In this document: positions 33,174 to 41,085 of the stretch, one piece after another
Position numbering within the stretch: the stretch's first letter is position 1
Layout: each line of letters opens with the position of its first letter
The notes under the pieces: generated by a model
The model's input: the letters and a program-made list of their open reading frames with translations, nothing else
The model's database searches: none
What the model was told of the DNA's origin: nothing
IMG/VR virus record: IMGVR_UViG_3300020446_000019
Coordinates: 1-43,707 of that record
DNA: 43,707 bases
DNA from: a virus
Direction: 5' to 3' (one strand)
Translations under genes and position numbers: made by a program

Positions 33174-35512
33174 TATTTAGGTCCATATGGTGTATAACTT
33201 TGCTGAGATGCATTTGCATCTGTCATTTTTACTGTTTTGTCATTAGTACCAGACTGTTTTATATCTTGTGGCTGGTTAGGTCTTCTTAATAATTTTAATC
33301 TTTGTGTAAACTGTCCGTTGTTAAATGAATTTGTTAGCGTTGTTACCCTATACAGTCCACTAAAACTATCAACAGGTATTGTATCTTCTGGAAATAATAC
33401 ATTTCCATCATCTTTGTAGTCAATTGGTGTTCTAAAATTTACAATTACGTCTACTTCGCTACGCTGATATTCCATACTTCCATTTGCTGTAGTATTTTCA
33501 TCTGTTTGACCAGCTGTAAAATTTCCCATACCACTATCAAATATATAATACGGATCTCCAAGTATTTCAAGATCTAATTGAACCAAGTCTACAAAGCTGT
33601 TTATGATATTGTCATTAAACATTTTTGCAATACGAACTTTGCTATCATCTAATCCTGCTCCTCCGGCTCCTTGTAAACTAGAATTTGAGACAGATAGTTG
33701 TTGTGCAAAACCTGTACCACTTAATCCGTTTGTTGTTTGATTAATTATACTGGCATCTTTATCACCTTGAACAATATTTTGTTGTAATCCGCCGCCTTTG
33801 CGTTGTAAATTATTTTGTCCAGCATCTGCCATTATACCTTTGAAAAAAGCGGCATTGATATTAATGTCAAAGTTAATTATATCATTATTTGCACCTGTAT
33901 ATATGTAGTTGTATTCTCTTTTTGCATTTGCTCTTAATTGTTCATAACTTAAACCAGGATCTGAAGGTTTTTGTAAAGCACTTGAATGAACTTTATAAGG
34001 AACTACTCTATAAACATATGTTTTTGCTAATGTTCCATCTTGTTGCTCTTTTGCAACTCCGTCTTTTATAAAAGTTTGTGCATCTATTTTAAACCATTCA
34101 ACCATTCCGTTTGCATCTGCTGGTCTTGTTTTTAATTCTTTTGCCCAATCTGAAGTTGTTACAACTTCTTCTATCATTTTTGTTACCTGTGTATCAGTAT
34201 TGAATGTAAAACTTCTCTGAACTGGATCTATGACGTTTTTTCCTCGTGTATAAACTTTATTATTTTTATCATATTGTTGTCCGCTTTTGCCCATTGGTTG
34301 TTTGCCTGGATCTTGATAGCTTTTTGCAATAGTTCCGTTACCTATTGCATTTACTGTGCTTGGATTTTGTGCTATTCTAGTTAATCCTTCACCAATACTA
34401 CTTTTGTTAAAAATCATACCAGTAACACTACTTAAAAAAGCGTCAAAATCTTGAGGAGCTTGGGCTCCTAAGAATCCAGTAATACTTTGAAATACACTAT
34501 TAATATCTCCTGATCTAAATGCTCCAAGAACTCCAGTTAATGCTCCAAAATTGGCTCCGCCAAATGCTCCGCCTAATGCTCCTGCTATTCCTCCGGCTAA
34601 AGCATTTTGCCCTATATTTCTTTGTCCTGCTACTGCTCCTCCTATAATACCACCAACAACACCTTTTGCAATATTACCAAACAAATTGCTTCCTGATTTT
34701 TGTGGAGCAACTGTTGCACCTTTATCAACAGCACCATTTTTTGCAACGCTACTTGAACTTGTTGCAATATCATTAGGAAAAGTTATTACTAATTCATCTG
34801 CAACTGGAAAATTACCTTCAGCTCTTAATTCTTCATATCTTCCATTCATTACTGTGGTTAAACTTTCTGGACCGGTTTGTAAAATCTCTACCACATTTTT
34901 ACCAGTAACAGTTATATCTGTATAGGTTCTATCAACTTGATCGATAAGTGCTTGTTCATTCCATGGAATAGCTGTTACATCATATCTTGTTCCACCACCA
35001 CTTACATTAAACTCTGCATTTGTAAGTTTCAAAGGAATTTTTCTTTGTAAATTTAAAGTTTTTCCATCTTTATCCACAGTAACTGGTTTACCATCATCAT
35101 CAAATCCTACAAATTCTATTGTAAGCAAAAACGGTGCTTGTAAGTAATTTGTATATCCTGCTTGTAATGCCGCAATTTGTAATGTTTGCAAAAATAAACC
35201 CATACTATACGGTTCAACGACTTGAAAAGATATATTTGTTGCATTTGTTAATCTTGTTCTAGTATTAGGTACAACTATTCCTTCAATTTCTACATCTTCA
35301 ATAAAATATTCTAGCTTTCCGCCGATTTGTTCTTCAAATACTGTTGAAACAAACCCTTCGCTTTTTCCTCCGCTTCTAAAAATTTCTAGTTGCGGTTTAT
35401 CTCCTATATAAGTTTCGTCAGGAAAATTAATTTCATCTTTTGTTAAAACAGCAAAAGTAAAGATGTAATTGTAACTTGAATATACGTGTAAAGGGTTAAC
35501 TTCAATTGCCAT
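33173..35512 (-). CDS. Baseplate hub protein (gp27-position structural protein)
   Basis: A 779-residue protein just upstream of gp5, where the hub ring protein is expected. The N-terminal part (YSSYNYIFTFAVLTKDEINF; MGLFLQTLQIAALQAGYTNY, then LQAPFLLTIEFVGFDDDGK) looks like a tube/hub beta-domain. Residues about 274-344 are a Gly/Ala-rich hydrophobic stretch (GGIIGGAVAGQRNIGQNALA; GGIAGALGGAFGGANFG). The C-terminal half resumes with beta-strands (SEVDVIVNFRTPIDYKDDGN; SGLYRVTTLTNSFNNGQFTQ, then RLKLLRRP), the latter typical of late-control/gpD-like hub proteins. T4 gp27 is 391 residues, so if equivalent it is much enlarged. Its start follows the gp53 stop directly. The hub role is inferred from position and C-terminal pattern. 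Confidence 0.7.
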   Translation of the reverse strand: MAIEVNPLHVYSSYNYIFTFAVLTKDEINFPDETYIGDKPQLEIFRSGGKSEGFVSTVFEEQIGGKLEYFIEDVEIEGIVVPNTRTRLTNATNISFQVVEPYSMGLFLQTLQIAALQAGYTNYLQAPFLLTIEFVGFDDDGKPVTVDKDGKTLNLQRKIPLKLTNAEFNVSGGGTRYDVTAIPWNEQALIDQVDRTYTDITVTGKNVVEILQTGPESLTTVMNGRYEELRAEGNFPVADELVITFPNDIATSSSSVAKNGAVDKGATVAPQKSGSNLFGNIAKGVVGGIIGGAVAGQRNIGQNALAGGIAGALGGAFGGANFGALTGVLGAFRSGDINSVFQSITGFLGAQAPQDFDAFLSSVTGMIFNKSSIGEGLTRIAQNPSTVNAIGNGTIAKSYQDPGKQPMGKSGQQYDKNNKVYTRGKNVIDPVQRSFTFNTDTQVTKMIEEVVTTSDWAKELKTRPADANGMVEWFKIDAQTFIKDGVAKEQQDGTLAKTYVYRVVPYKVHSSALQKPSDPGLSYEQLRANAKREYNYIYTGANNDIINFDININAAFFKGIMADAGQNNLQRKGGGLQQNIVQGDKDASIINQTTNGLSGTGFAQQLSVSNSSLQGAGGAGLDDSKVRIAKMFNDNIINSFVDLVQLDLEILGDPYYIFDSGMGNFTAGQTDENTTANGSMEYQRSEVDVIVNFRTPIDYKDDGNVLFPEDTIPVDSFSGLYRVTTLTNSFNNGQFTQRLKLLRRPNQPQDIKQSGTNDKTVKMTDANASQQSYTPYGPK

Positions 35513-35818
35513 TTAAAGTCCTAGTTCGGTCTTAAGATTACTTTGCTTAGGTAAGAATATTTTGACCCCAGCTTCTATGTCAAATACTGGATCTTTTATA
35601 ATATCCATATTTCTTTGAGCAAATACCCACCATAAACTTGCAGTTCCATACAAATCAAACGCTAGTAAATCTGGCCTATGATTATACTGAGGTTCTATTG
35701 TATATAAAATGTCGTCATCTTCTGCTGGAATTGATCTTATTTGCAATACTCCAAGTTCACCCGATGGTTCTACTGTAGTACTGTTCCAAGGACTTGTTTT
35801 TGCATAACTTACAGCCAT
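35513..35818 (-). CDS. 53: Baseplate wedge protein gp53
   Basis: A 101-residue protein carrying the gp53 core: YTIEPQYNHRPDLLAFDLYG (39-58) followed by SLWWVFAQRNMDIIKDP (61-77) and IEAGVKIFLP. gp53 joins neighbouring baseplate wedges in T4. It is short compared with T4 gp53 (196 residues), as are the cyanophage forms I recall. The ATG shares a base with the gp48 stop (TAATG) and its own stop abuts the ATG of the hub gene, so the three are tightly coupled. Confidence 0.92.
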   Translation of the reverse strand: MAVSYAKTSPWNSTTVEPSGELGVLQIRSIPAEDDDILYTIEPQYNHRPDLLAFDLYGTASLWWVFAQRNMDIIKDPVFDIEAGVKIFLPKQSNLKTELGL

Positions 35819-36633
35819 TATAAGTATCCCTCTGAAGTTATATCACCATTAATAAATTTATCTAAACTAAAAGATGATGCTTTGGTTCTACTGTATGTCG
35901 GTGTACAGGTTACACTTAGCATAGAACTTGTAGGAACCCATGTATATTGTTCAACTATTTGATTAGATTGTCCAACATTTATAGGCACCCTTATATAATC
36001 AACTCCATTTTCTAGGTTGTAAGTAAAATTTGTAACTACAACCGGAACATTATTCAATACATATGAACCATATCCGTTTAATTTTACAACAGGCGGAGGT
36101 GCTCCTTTATTACTTGTTTCACCAAATGCCATTTTTGTAATACTTTTGAAAAAATGTATAGCGGCAACCCAATATTTTCCGTCTTCTACTGTTTGTACAG
36201 GAAACTCTCCTGCAATAGTAATTGGTTCAATACTGCTATTTTCATATGTAGGAAAGAGATAATTACTATGTGTAGGATGTAAACTACCGTAATTTGCAGT
36301 ATGGGAAAAAGTAATATTAGGCACTAAAGGAAAAACCACCGAATTTCCAGTAACAGCTAAAGGTTCTAGCAAAGGACTTGTTCTAAAAGTTGCAAGATCT
36401 GGTACAGAGATGCGTACTCTCCAGTCTTCTCCTTGTGATGCGTTACTAGGATTGAAAGTCGCGGTGGCATAATTGGCAGATGCAGGCTCAGCACCAGGTG
36501 AAATGTTTTTACTTCGTAAGGCACTCATTAAAAGATTAACATTGGTTAAAAAATCAGATACACTTTGTTTTTTTGTAACATTATTTTCACTTCCAATGTT
36601 ATTATCTATACCTGTGATTGGATCAATTGACAT
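35818..36633 (-). CDS. 48: Baseplate tail-tube cap protein gp48-like
   Basis: A 271-residue protein, first gene of the late virion operon. Key blocks: DWRVRISVPDLATFRTSPLL, VVFPLVPNITFSHTANYGSL followed by HPTHSNYLFPTYENSSIEPI, the helix KYWVAAIHFFKSITKMAFG, and SYVLNNVPVVVTNFTYNLEN with GVDYI. From memory this pattern is that of marine T4-like gp48, which sits on the baseplate hub and starts tail-tube polymerisation. It is shorter than T4 gp48 (364). The order gp48-gp53-hub-gp5 supports the call; the related tube initiator gp54 is the alternative. A TAGGAG ribosome-binding site and a late promoter precede it. Confidence 0.72.
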   Translation of the reverse strand: MSIDPITGIDNNIGSENNVTKKQSVSDFLTNVNLLMSALRSKNISPGAEPASANYATATFNPSNASQGEDWRVRISVPDLATFRTSPLLEPLAVTGNSVVFPLVPNITFSHTANYGSLHPTHSNYLFPTYENSSIEPITIAGEFPVQTVEDGKYWVAAIHFFKSITKMAFGETSNKGAPPPVVKLNGYGSYVLNNVPVVVTNFTYNLENGVDYIRVPINVGQSNQIVEQYTWVPTSSMLSVTCTPTYSRTKASSFSLDKFINGDITSEGYL

Positions 36634-36651
36634 AATGACACTCCTATACTG

Positions 36652-36658
36652 TATTTAG
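36652..36658 (-). promoter_or_regulatory. 48: Late promoter (CTAAATA) of the virion operon
   Basis: Minus strand reads ACTAAATACAGTATAGGAG, with the ATG of gp48 at 36633. The TAAATACA core and the immediately following Shine-Dalgarno match the site upstream of the 201-residue gene. The box directly abuts the -35 of the divergent early promoter for gp55. Confidence 0.6.
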
Positions 36659-36687
36659 TTGACAAAAATATATGCGTAGTTTATAAT
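36659..36687 (+). promoter_or_regulatory. 55: Consensus sigma70-type promoter of gp55
   Basis: TTGACA (36659-36664), a 17-base spacer, then TATAAT (36682-36687): both hexamers are perfect consensus at optimal spacing. An AAGGA ribosome-binding site (about 36700) and the ATG at 36711 follow. It should be read by unmodified host polymerase early in infection. Confidence 0.85.
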
Positions 36688-36710
36688 AGAATATATAGCA
36701 AGGAAAAAAC

Positions 36711-37541
36711 ATGGCAAAAAGAATAAATTATCTAAATAATAAAGATATGCTAAAAGAAATACATAAAAGCAAAAGTACATTTTGTAGTTATGTTGATCCA
36801 GCATATGCACAATTTGATATTATACTTCCGTCTATTGAAAAAATTAATATCAGAACAATAGCAGAAGCAAAACGTAATCGTGCAAAGAAAATGACTACAA
36901 CAGCTTATGAAGCCGCAAAATCACAAAATAAAAAAGTTAAAATAACAGAATTCGAAGTAGATTATAGATCCATACAGAAATCTGATTTAATTTTTCGTGT
37001 TATGACTTTTGATCATATTCCAGATGAACCAGGACGCAAAAAAACACCAAAAACTATAGCTGATACAAAAACTAAACTTAATTTTCCACCATTTCAACAT
37101 TATAAATTTGATGAAGATGACAATTTGGTATGCATAGGAAAAAGTCATTGGGAAGGTGGAATGGAAAACGGATGTTTTTCTAAAGCTCACGGAACAGCGA
37201 CAAACGAATTAGCAAAAATGTGGATGAAATTAGTTGACAGATATGCAACAAGAGGTAATGTTAGAGGATACACATATAATGACGAAATGAAAGGACAAGC
37301 TATTTTACAATTATCACAAATAGGTTTACAATTTGACGAATCAAAGTCAAATAATCCTTTTGCTTACTATACCGCGGCTGTAACTAATTCATTTGTTAGA
37401 GTGATAAACTTAGAAAAGCGTAATCAAAATATTAGAGATGACATTTTAGAAATGAACGAGCTAAAACCAAGTCATACTAGGCAACACCAAGGTGAATGGG
37501 AAGCGGCCTTACGTAGAGAAGCAGAAATTAAACCAATATAA
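36711..37541 (+). CDS. 55: Late-transcription sigma factor gp55
   Basis: A 276-residue protein. The C-terminal half holds the gp55 core: NVRGYTYNDEMKGQAILQLS and ESKSNNPFAYYTAAVTNSFV followed by RVINLEKRNQNIRDDIL (213 onward). This is the sigma70 region-2-like part that contacts core polymerase and the late -10 box. Residues 1-20 (MAKRINYLNNKDMLKEIHKS) also look standard. Between them, about residues 30-160, lies extra sequence with a Lys-rich part and a Cys/His-containing block (VCIGKSHWEGGMENGCFSKA). T4 gp55 is 185 residues, so this is a long form; I believe similar long forms exist in other marine or rhizobial T4-like phages. It sits behind a consensus early promoter, opposite the late operon it should activate. 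Confidence 0.9.
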   Translation: MAKRINYLNNKDMLKEIHKSKSTFCSYVDPAYAQFDIILPSIEKINIRTIAEAKRNRAKKMTTTAYEAAKSQNKKVKITEFEVDYRSIQKSDLIFRVMTFDHIPDEPGRKKTPKTIADTKTKLNFPPFQHYKFDEDDNLVCIGKSHWEGGMENGCFSKAHGTATNELAKMWMKLVDRYATRGNVRGYTYNDEMKGQAILQLSQIGLQFDESKSNNPFAYYTAAVTNSFVRVINLEKRNQNIRDDILEMNELKPSHTRQHQGEWEAALRREAEIKPI

Positions 37542-37544
37542 AGG

Positions 37545-37573
37545 TTGCTTTTAAAGTATTTTTAGTTTATACT
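37545..37573 (+). promoter_or_regulatory. 47: Sigma70-type promoter of the gp47-gp46 operon
   Basis: TTGCTT (37545-37550), a 17-base spacer, then TATACT (37568-37573), in the 54-base gap after gp55. The transcript would start about 15 bases before the TTG start codon of gp47. It may add to read-through from the gp55 promoter. Confidence 0.6.
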
Positions 37574-37584
37574 ACACTCATAGC

Positions 37585-37588
37585 GGAG
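37585..37588 (+). promoter_or_regulatory. 47: Ribosome-binding site fixing the TTG start of gp47
   Basis: GGAG at 37585-37588 lies seven bases before the TTG at 37596. No ATG or GTG in frame lies nearby, and a later ATG start would remove the metal-binding DLH at residues 10-12, so TTG is the start. Confidence 0.75.
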
Positions 37589-37595
37589 TATTCTA

Positions 37596-38609
37596 TTGTT
37601 TAAAAAATCAGCAGTATTTACAGACCTTCATTTAGGTATGAAAGGCAATTCTCGAGTCCATAATCAAGACTGTGAGGATTATATTAATTGGTATATTGAC
37701 ATAGCAAAACAAAATAATTGTGAAACAGGTATATTCTGTGGAGATTGGCATCATAATCGTAATAGTTTGAACCTTACAACCATGGATCACACCATAAGAT
37801 GTTTAGAAAAACTAGGTCAATCGTTTGAAAATTTTTATATGTTTGCTGGTAATCATGATTTATATTACAAAGACAAACGTGATGTAAAGTCTACAGAGTT
37901 TGCTAGGCATATACCTGGTATTACTGTAATAGAAGATATACTTGTTAAAGATGATGTAGCTTTAGTTCCTTGGTTGGTAGGAGAAGAATGGCACCGTATA
38001 GAAAAGATACAATCTAAGTATTTGTTTGGTCATTTTGAACTTCCTAGCTTCTATATGAATGCAATGGTGCAGATGCCTGATACAGGTGAATTAAAAGCAG
38101 AACATTTTAAAAATCAAGAGTATGTGTTTAGTGGACATTTTCATAAAAGACAAAAACAAGGAAAAATACACTATATTGGTAATGCGTTTCCGCACAATTA
38201 TGCAGATGCATGGGATGATGCTCGTGGATTGATGATACTTGATAGAGAAAATAATGCAGAACCTGTATATATTGATTGGCCAGATTGTCCAAAATACAGA
38301 ACTGTAAAGCTATCACAACTAATTGACGAAAAAGATACATTGATAAAACCAAATATGTATTTGCGAGTAACATTAGATTTACCTATTTCTTACGAAGAAG
38401 CAAGTTATGTAAAAGAAACGTTTATAGAGCAGTATAATTGTAGAGAAATTACTCTAATACCACAAAAACATATTGAAGAAATTAGTACAGAACTTGATAT
38501 AGAACAATTTGAAAGTGTAGATCAAATTGTTAGTAATGAAATTCAAGCTATTGATAGTGAACAGTTTAATAAAAAACTACTATTGGACATTTATAACGAG
38601 TTAGCATGA
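37596..38609 (+). CDS. 47: Recombination endonuclease subunit gp47 (SbcD/Mre11-like)
   Basis: A 337-residue calcineurin-like metallophosphoesterase. All phosphodiesterase motifs are present: DLHLG (10-14), GDWHH (49-53), GNHD (85-88), GHFELPS (from 145) and GHFHKR (180-185). The Asp/His/Asn residues bind two metal ions. With gp46 it forms the nuclease that resects DNA ends for recombination-dependent replication and helps degrade host DNA. T4 gp47 is 339 residues, so the length is normal. The start codon is TTG, and the stop overlaps the gp46 ATG by four bases (ATGA), ensuring coupled, stoichiometric synthesis. Confidence 0.95.
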   Translation: MFKKSAVFTDLHLGMKGNSRVHNQDCEDYINWYIDIAKQNNCETGIFCGDWHHNRNSLNLTTMDHTIRCLEKLGQSFENFYMFAGNHDLYYKDKRDVKSTEFARHIPGITVIEDILVKDDVALVPWLVGEEWHRIEKIQSKYLFGHFELPSFYMNAMVQMPDTGELKAEHFKNQEYVFSGHFHKRQKQGKIHYIGNAFPHNYADAWDDARGLMILDRENNAEPVYIDWPDCPKYRTVKLSQLIDEKDTLIKPNMYLRVTLDLPISYEEASYVKETFIEQYNCREITLIPQKHIEEISTELDIEQFESVDQIVSNEIQAIDSEQFNKKLLLDIYNELA

Positions 38610-40384
38610 TACGTATAAAAGATTTAACAGTAAAAAACTTTATGAGTGTAGGTAATGTTACACAGGCAATTGATTTTAATAAAGAACAACTTACATTAGT
38701 ACTTGGTGAAAACTTAGATCAAGGAGGTGATGACACAGGATCACGTAATGGTACTGGTAAAACAACAATTATCAATGCATTAAGTTATGCATTATATGGA
38801 ATGGCATTAACTAACATCAAACGCAACAACTTAATTAACAAAACAAACTCAAAAGGTATGCTTGTTACACTAAATTTTGAAAAAGATAACAACAAATACC
38901 GTATAGAACGTGGAAGATCACCAAATGTTCTAAAATTTTATATAAATGATCACGAGCAACAAGACGAACTATCAAATGAATCACAAGGAGATAGCAGAAA
39001 GACTCAAGAAGATATAAATTCTTTAATTTCTATGAGTCATGATATGTTTAAACACGTTGTTGCACTCAATACATACACAGAACCATTTTTAAGTATGCGA
39101 GCAAACGATCAAAGAGCTATTATAGAACAGTTGCTTGGTATAACGATACTAACAGAAAAAGCAGAAGCTCTGAGAGAAAAAGTAAAACTAACAAAAGACG
39201 GTATTGCCGAAGAAACAATTAGAATAAATGCTATTGAAGCAAGTAATAAAAAGATCGAAGAAAGTATTGACCAGTTAGCCAATAGGCAAAGAGCTTGGAC
39301 ATCTAAGCAATCTAAAGATATTGAAAAATTTAAAAGTGCGATAAACGAATTAGAACAATTAGATATTAATAAAGAGCTAGATGCTCACGAAAAACTTACA
39401 AACTGGATTGAACATAACAATAGATTAACAAGTTTAAACAAAGAAAAAGCTACACTTGAAGCCGCACTAATGAGAGCAAATAAAAGTGTAACAAAAGCAC
39501 AAAAAGACACGCAAGACCTAGATGATGCTGTCTGTTATACCTGTGGACAAGCTTTACATGGTGATAAAAAAGCAGAAATACAAGAAAGAAAACAAAAAGA
39601 ACTTGATGATGCTGTAGCATATGAAAAAGAAGTTACTAGAAAACTAGATGCTACTATGTCTTTTTTAAATGAAATAGGTGATATAAATGGTAAGCCAACA
39701 ACATTTTATGAAACAGCAAAAGAAGCTTATGAACATAGAAACAACGTAGATAATTTACGTCAAGCACTGATAAGTAAAGAGCAAGAGGAAGATCCTTATC
39801 AAGCACAAATAGATGATTTAACAAATACTGCACTACAAGACATAGTGTGGGATAAAGTAAATGAACTAACAAACTTGAAAGATCATCAAGAGTTTTTATT
39901 AAAACTATTAACTAATAAAGATTCTTTCATAAGAAAAAAGATAATCGATCAAAACTTAGCATATCTTAATAACAGGCTAACATACTATTTAGACAAATTA
40001 GGCTTACCACATCAAGTTTTATTTCAAAATGATTTAAATGTAGAAATTACACAACTAGGACAGGATTTAGATTTTGATAATTTATCAAGAGGTGAACGTA
40101 ATAGACTGATACTAGGCATGAGTTGGGCATTTAGAGATGTTTGGGAATCATTATATCAAGGCATTAACTTACTATTCATTGACGAGCTAATAGACTCAGG
40201 AATGGATACTGCTGGAGTAGAAAGTGCTTTAGCTGTATTGAAAAAAATGGGTCGAGAAAGAAAGAAAAATGTTTTTCTAATTTCTCACAAAGACGAGCTT
40301 GTTGGGCGTGTAAATCATGTTATGAAAGTAATAAAAGAAAATGGATTTACAAGTTATGAAAATGATGTGGACATTATAGAATGA
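38606..40384 (+). CDS. 46: Recombination endonuclease subunit gp46 (SbcC/Rad50-like ATPase)
   Basis: A 592-residue SMC-type ATPase. The Walker A loop is GSRNGTGKTT (45-54). Two long charged coiled-coil arms flank a zinc hook CYTCGQAL (about 310-317). The ABC signature LSRGERNRLILG (about 492-503) and Walker B INLLFIDELIDSGMD (about 519-533) close the ATPase. Such proteins dimerise through the hook and head and regulate the gp47 nuclease. The acidic insertion DQGGDDTG just before Walker A (38-45) is a small oddity compared with bacterial SbcC. The length is close to T4 gp46 (560). It overlaps the next small gene by four bases. Confidence 0.95.
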   Translation: MIRIKDLTVKNFMSVGNVTQAIDFNKEQLTLVLGENLDQGGDDTGSRNGTGKTTIINALSYALYGMALTNIKRNNLINKTNSKGMLVTLNFEKDNNKYRIERGRSPNVLKFYINDHEQQDELSNESQGDSRKTQEDINSLISMSHDMFKHVVALNTYTEPFLSMRANDQRAIIEQLLGITILTEKAEALREKVKLTKDGIAEETIRINAIEASNKKIEESIDQLANRQRAWTSKQSKDIEKFKSAINELEQLDINKELDAHEKLTNWIEHNNRLTSLNKEKATLEAALMRANKSVTKAQKDTQDLDDAVCYTCGQALHGDKKAEIQERKQKELDDAVAYEKEVTRKLDATMSFLNEIGDINGKPTTFYETAKEAYEHRNNVDNLRQALISKEQEEDPYQAQIDDLTNTALQDIVWDKVNELTNLKDHQEFLLKLLTNKDSFIRKKIIDQNLAYLNNRLTYYLDKLGLPHQVLFQNDLNVEITQLGQDLDFDNLSRGERNRLILGMSWAFRDVWESLYQGINLLFIDELIDSGMDTAGVESALAVLKKMGRERKKNVFLISHKDELVGRVNHVMKVIKENGFTSYENDVDIIE

Positions 40385-40629
40385 ATGACGACACACACGA
40401 CAAACTTGTACAAACATATTTAGAATATTTTAAGGCAAATGAACAATTTGAACGAGGTCCTAGTCTAAGAACAAAAAGAAATGCTAGAGAGTTATTAAGA
40501 AAACTTAGAGACTTGGCAAAAGTTAGGCAAACAGAAATAAAAGAAAAATATGACATAGTCCTTGATGACATAAGAGCATCTGGCAAATGGGCAGGCAATA
40601 TAGGTAAATCAAAAAAGACAAAGAAATAA
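40381..40629 (+). CDS. Small basic conserved phage protein
   Basis: An 82-residue, lysine/arginine-rich, probably all-helical protein: QTYLEYFKANEQFERGPSLR then TKRNARELLRKLRDLAKVRQ and a C-terminal tail GNIGKSKKTKK. Its start overlaps gp46 by four bases, so it is coupled to the recombination nuclease. Marine T4-like phages carry a similar small basic protein at or near this place; I know of no assigned function. DNA binding would fit the charge, but no fold-specific motif is visible. The competing minus-strand frame of similar length is a shadow. Confidence 0.7.
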   Translation: MNDDTHDKLVQTYLEYFKANEQFERGPSLRTKRNARELLRKLRDLAKVRQTEIKEKYDIVLDDIRASGKWAGNIGKSKKTKK

Positions 40630-40650
40630 AATAGTTTGAATACATAAAGT

Positions 40651-41085
40651 ATGAGTTGGTTATATAAAGGTAAACAAGTAAACGAAATATCAAATGAATA
40701 CGAAGGATTTGTTTACTTAATAACAAACTTAACAAACAATCGCAAGTATGTAGGCAAAAAATTATCAAAGTTTAAAACTACAAAACCACCACTAAAAGGC
40801 AAAAAGAATAGACGCAGAGGTCACAAAGAATCAGATTGGCGTGACTATTGGGGAAGTTCAGACAAACTCAACGAAGATGTAGAGGCGTTAGGTCCAAAAA
40901 ATTTTACAAGAGAGATACTTTACTTTTGTAAATCTCGTGGTGAAATGTCATACTTAGAGGCAAAAGAACAATTTGACCGCCGTGTGTTAGAAACGGATGA
41001 ATATTACAATGGAATAATAAATGTGAGAGTAGGCGGTTCAAAGATTCTAAGAGAAAATTTAAAGGCACATCAGAACACTGTTTGA
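40651..41085 (+). CDS. GIY-YIG endonuclease, SegE-like
   Basis: A 144-residue protein with a GIY-YIG-type nuclease core: GFVYLITNLTNNRKYVGKKL (19-38) supplies the two strands (VYL and YVG variants). A Lys/Arg-rich loop GKKNRRRGHKE and DWRDYWGSS (62-70) follow, and YLEAKEQ near residue 98 is a candidate for the catalytic glutamate. It resembles the free-standing seg-type homing nucleases of T4-like phages more than intron-encoded enzymes, having no evident separate DNA-binding domain. It lies directly upstream of the candidate structured RNA and may cut DNA to spread this locus. The ribosome-binding site is weak (AAAG). Confidence 0.82.
   Translation: MSWLYKGKQVNEISNEYEGFVYLITNLTNNRKYVGKKLSKFKTTKPPLKGKKNRRRGHKESDWRDYWGSSDKLNEDVEALGPKNFTREILYFCKSRGEMSYLEAKEQFDRRVLETDEYYNGIINVRVGGSKILRENLKAHQNTV

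Noticed and set aside
33172-33181. CTAAATA late box immediately before the gp5 ATG
   Set aside because: It overlaps the stop/start junction itself, leaving no room for initiation upstream of the ATG; likely chance.
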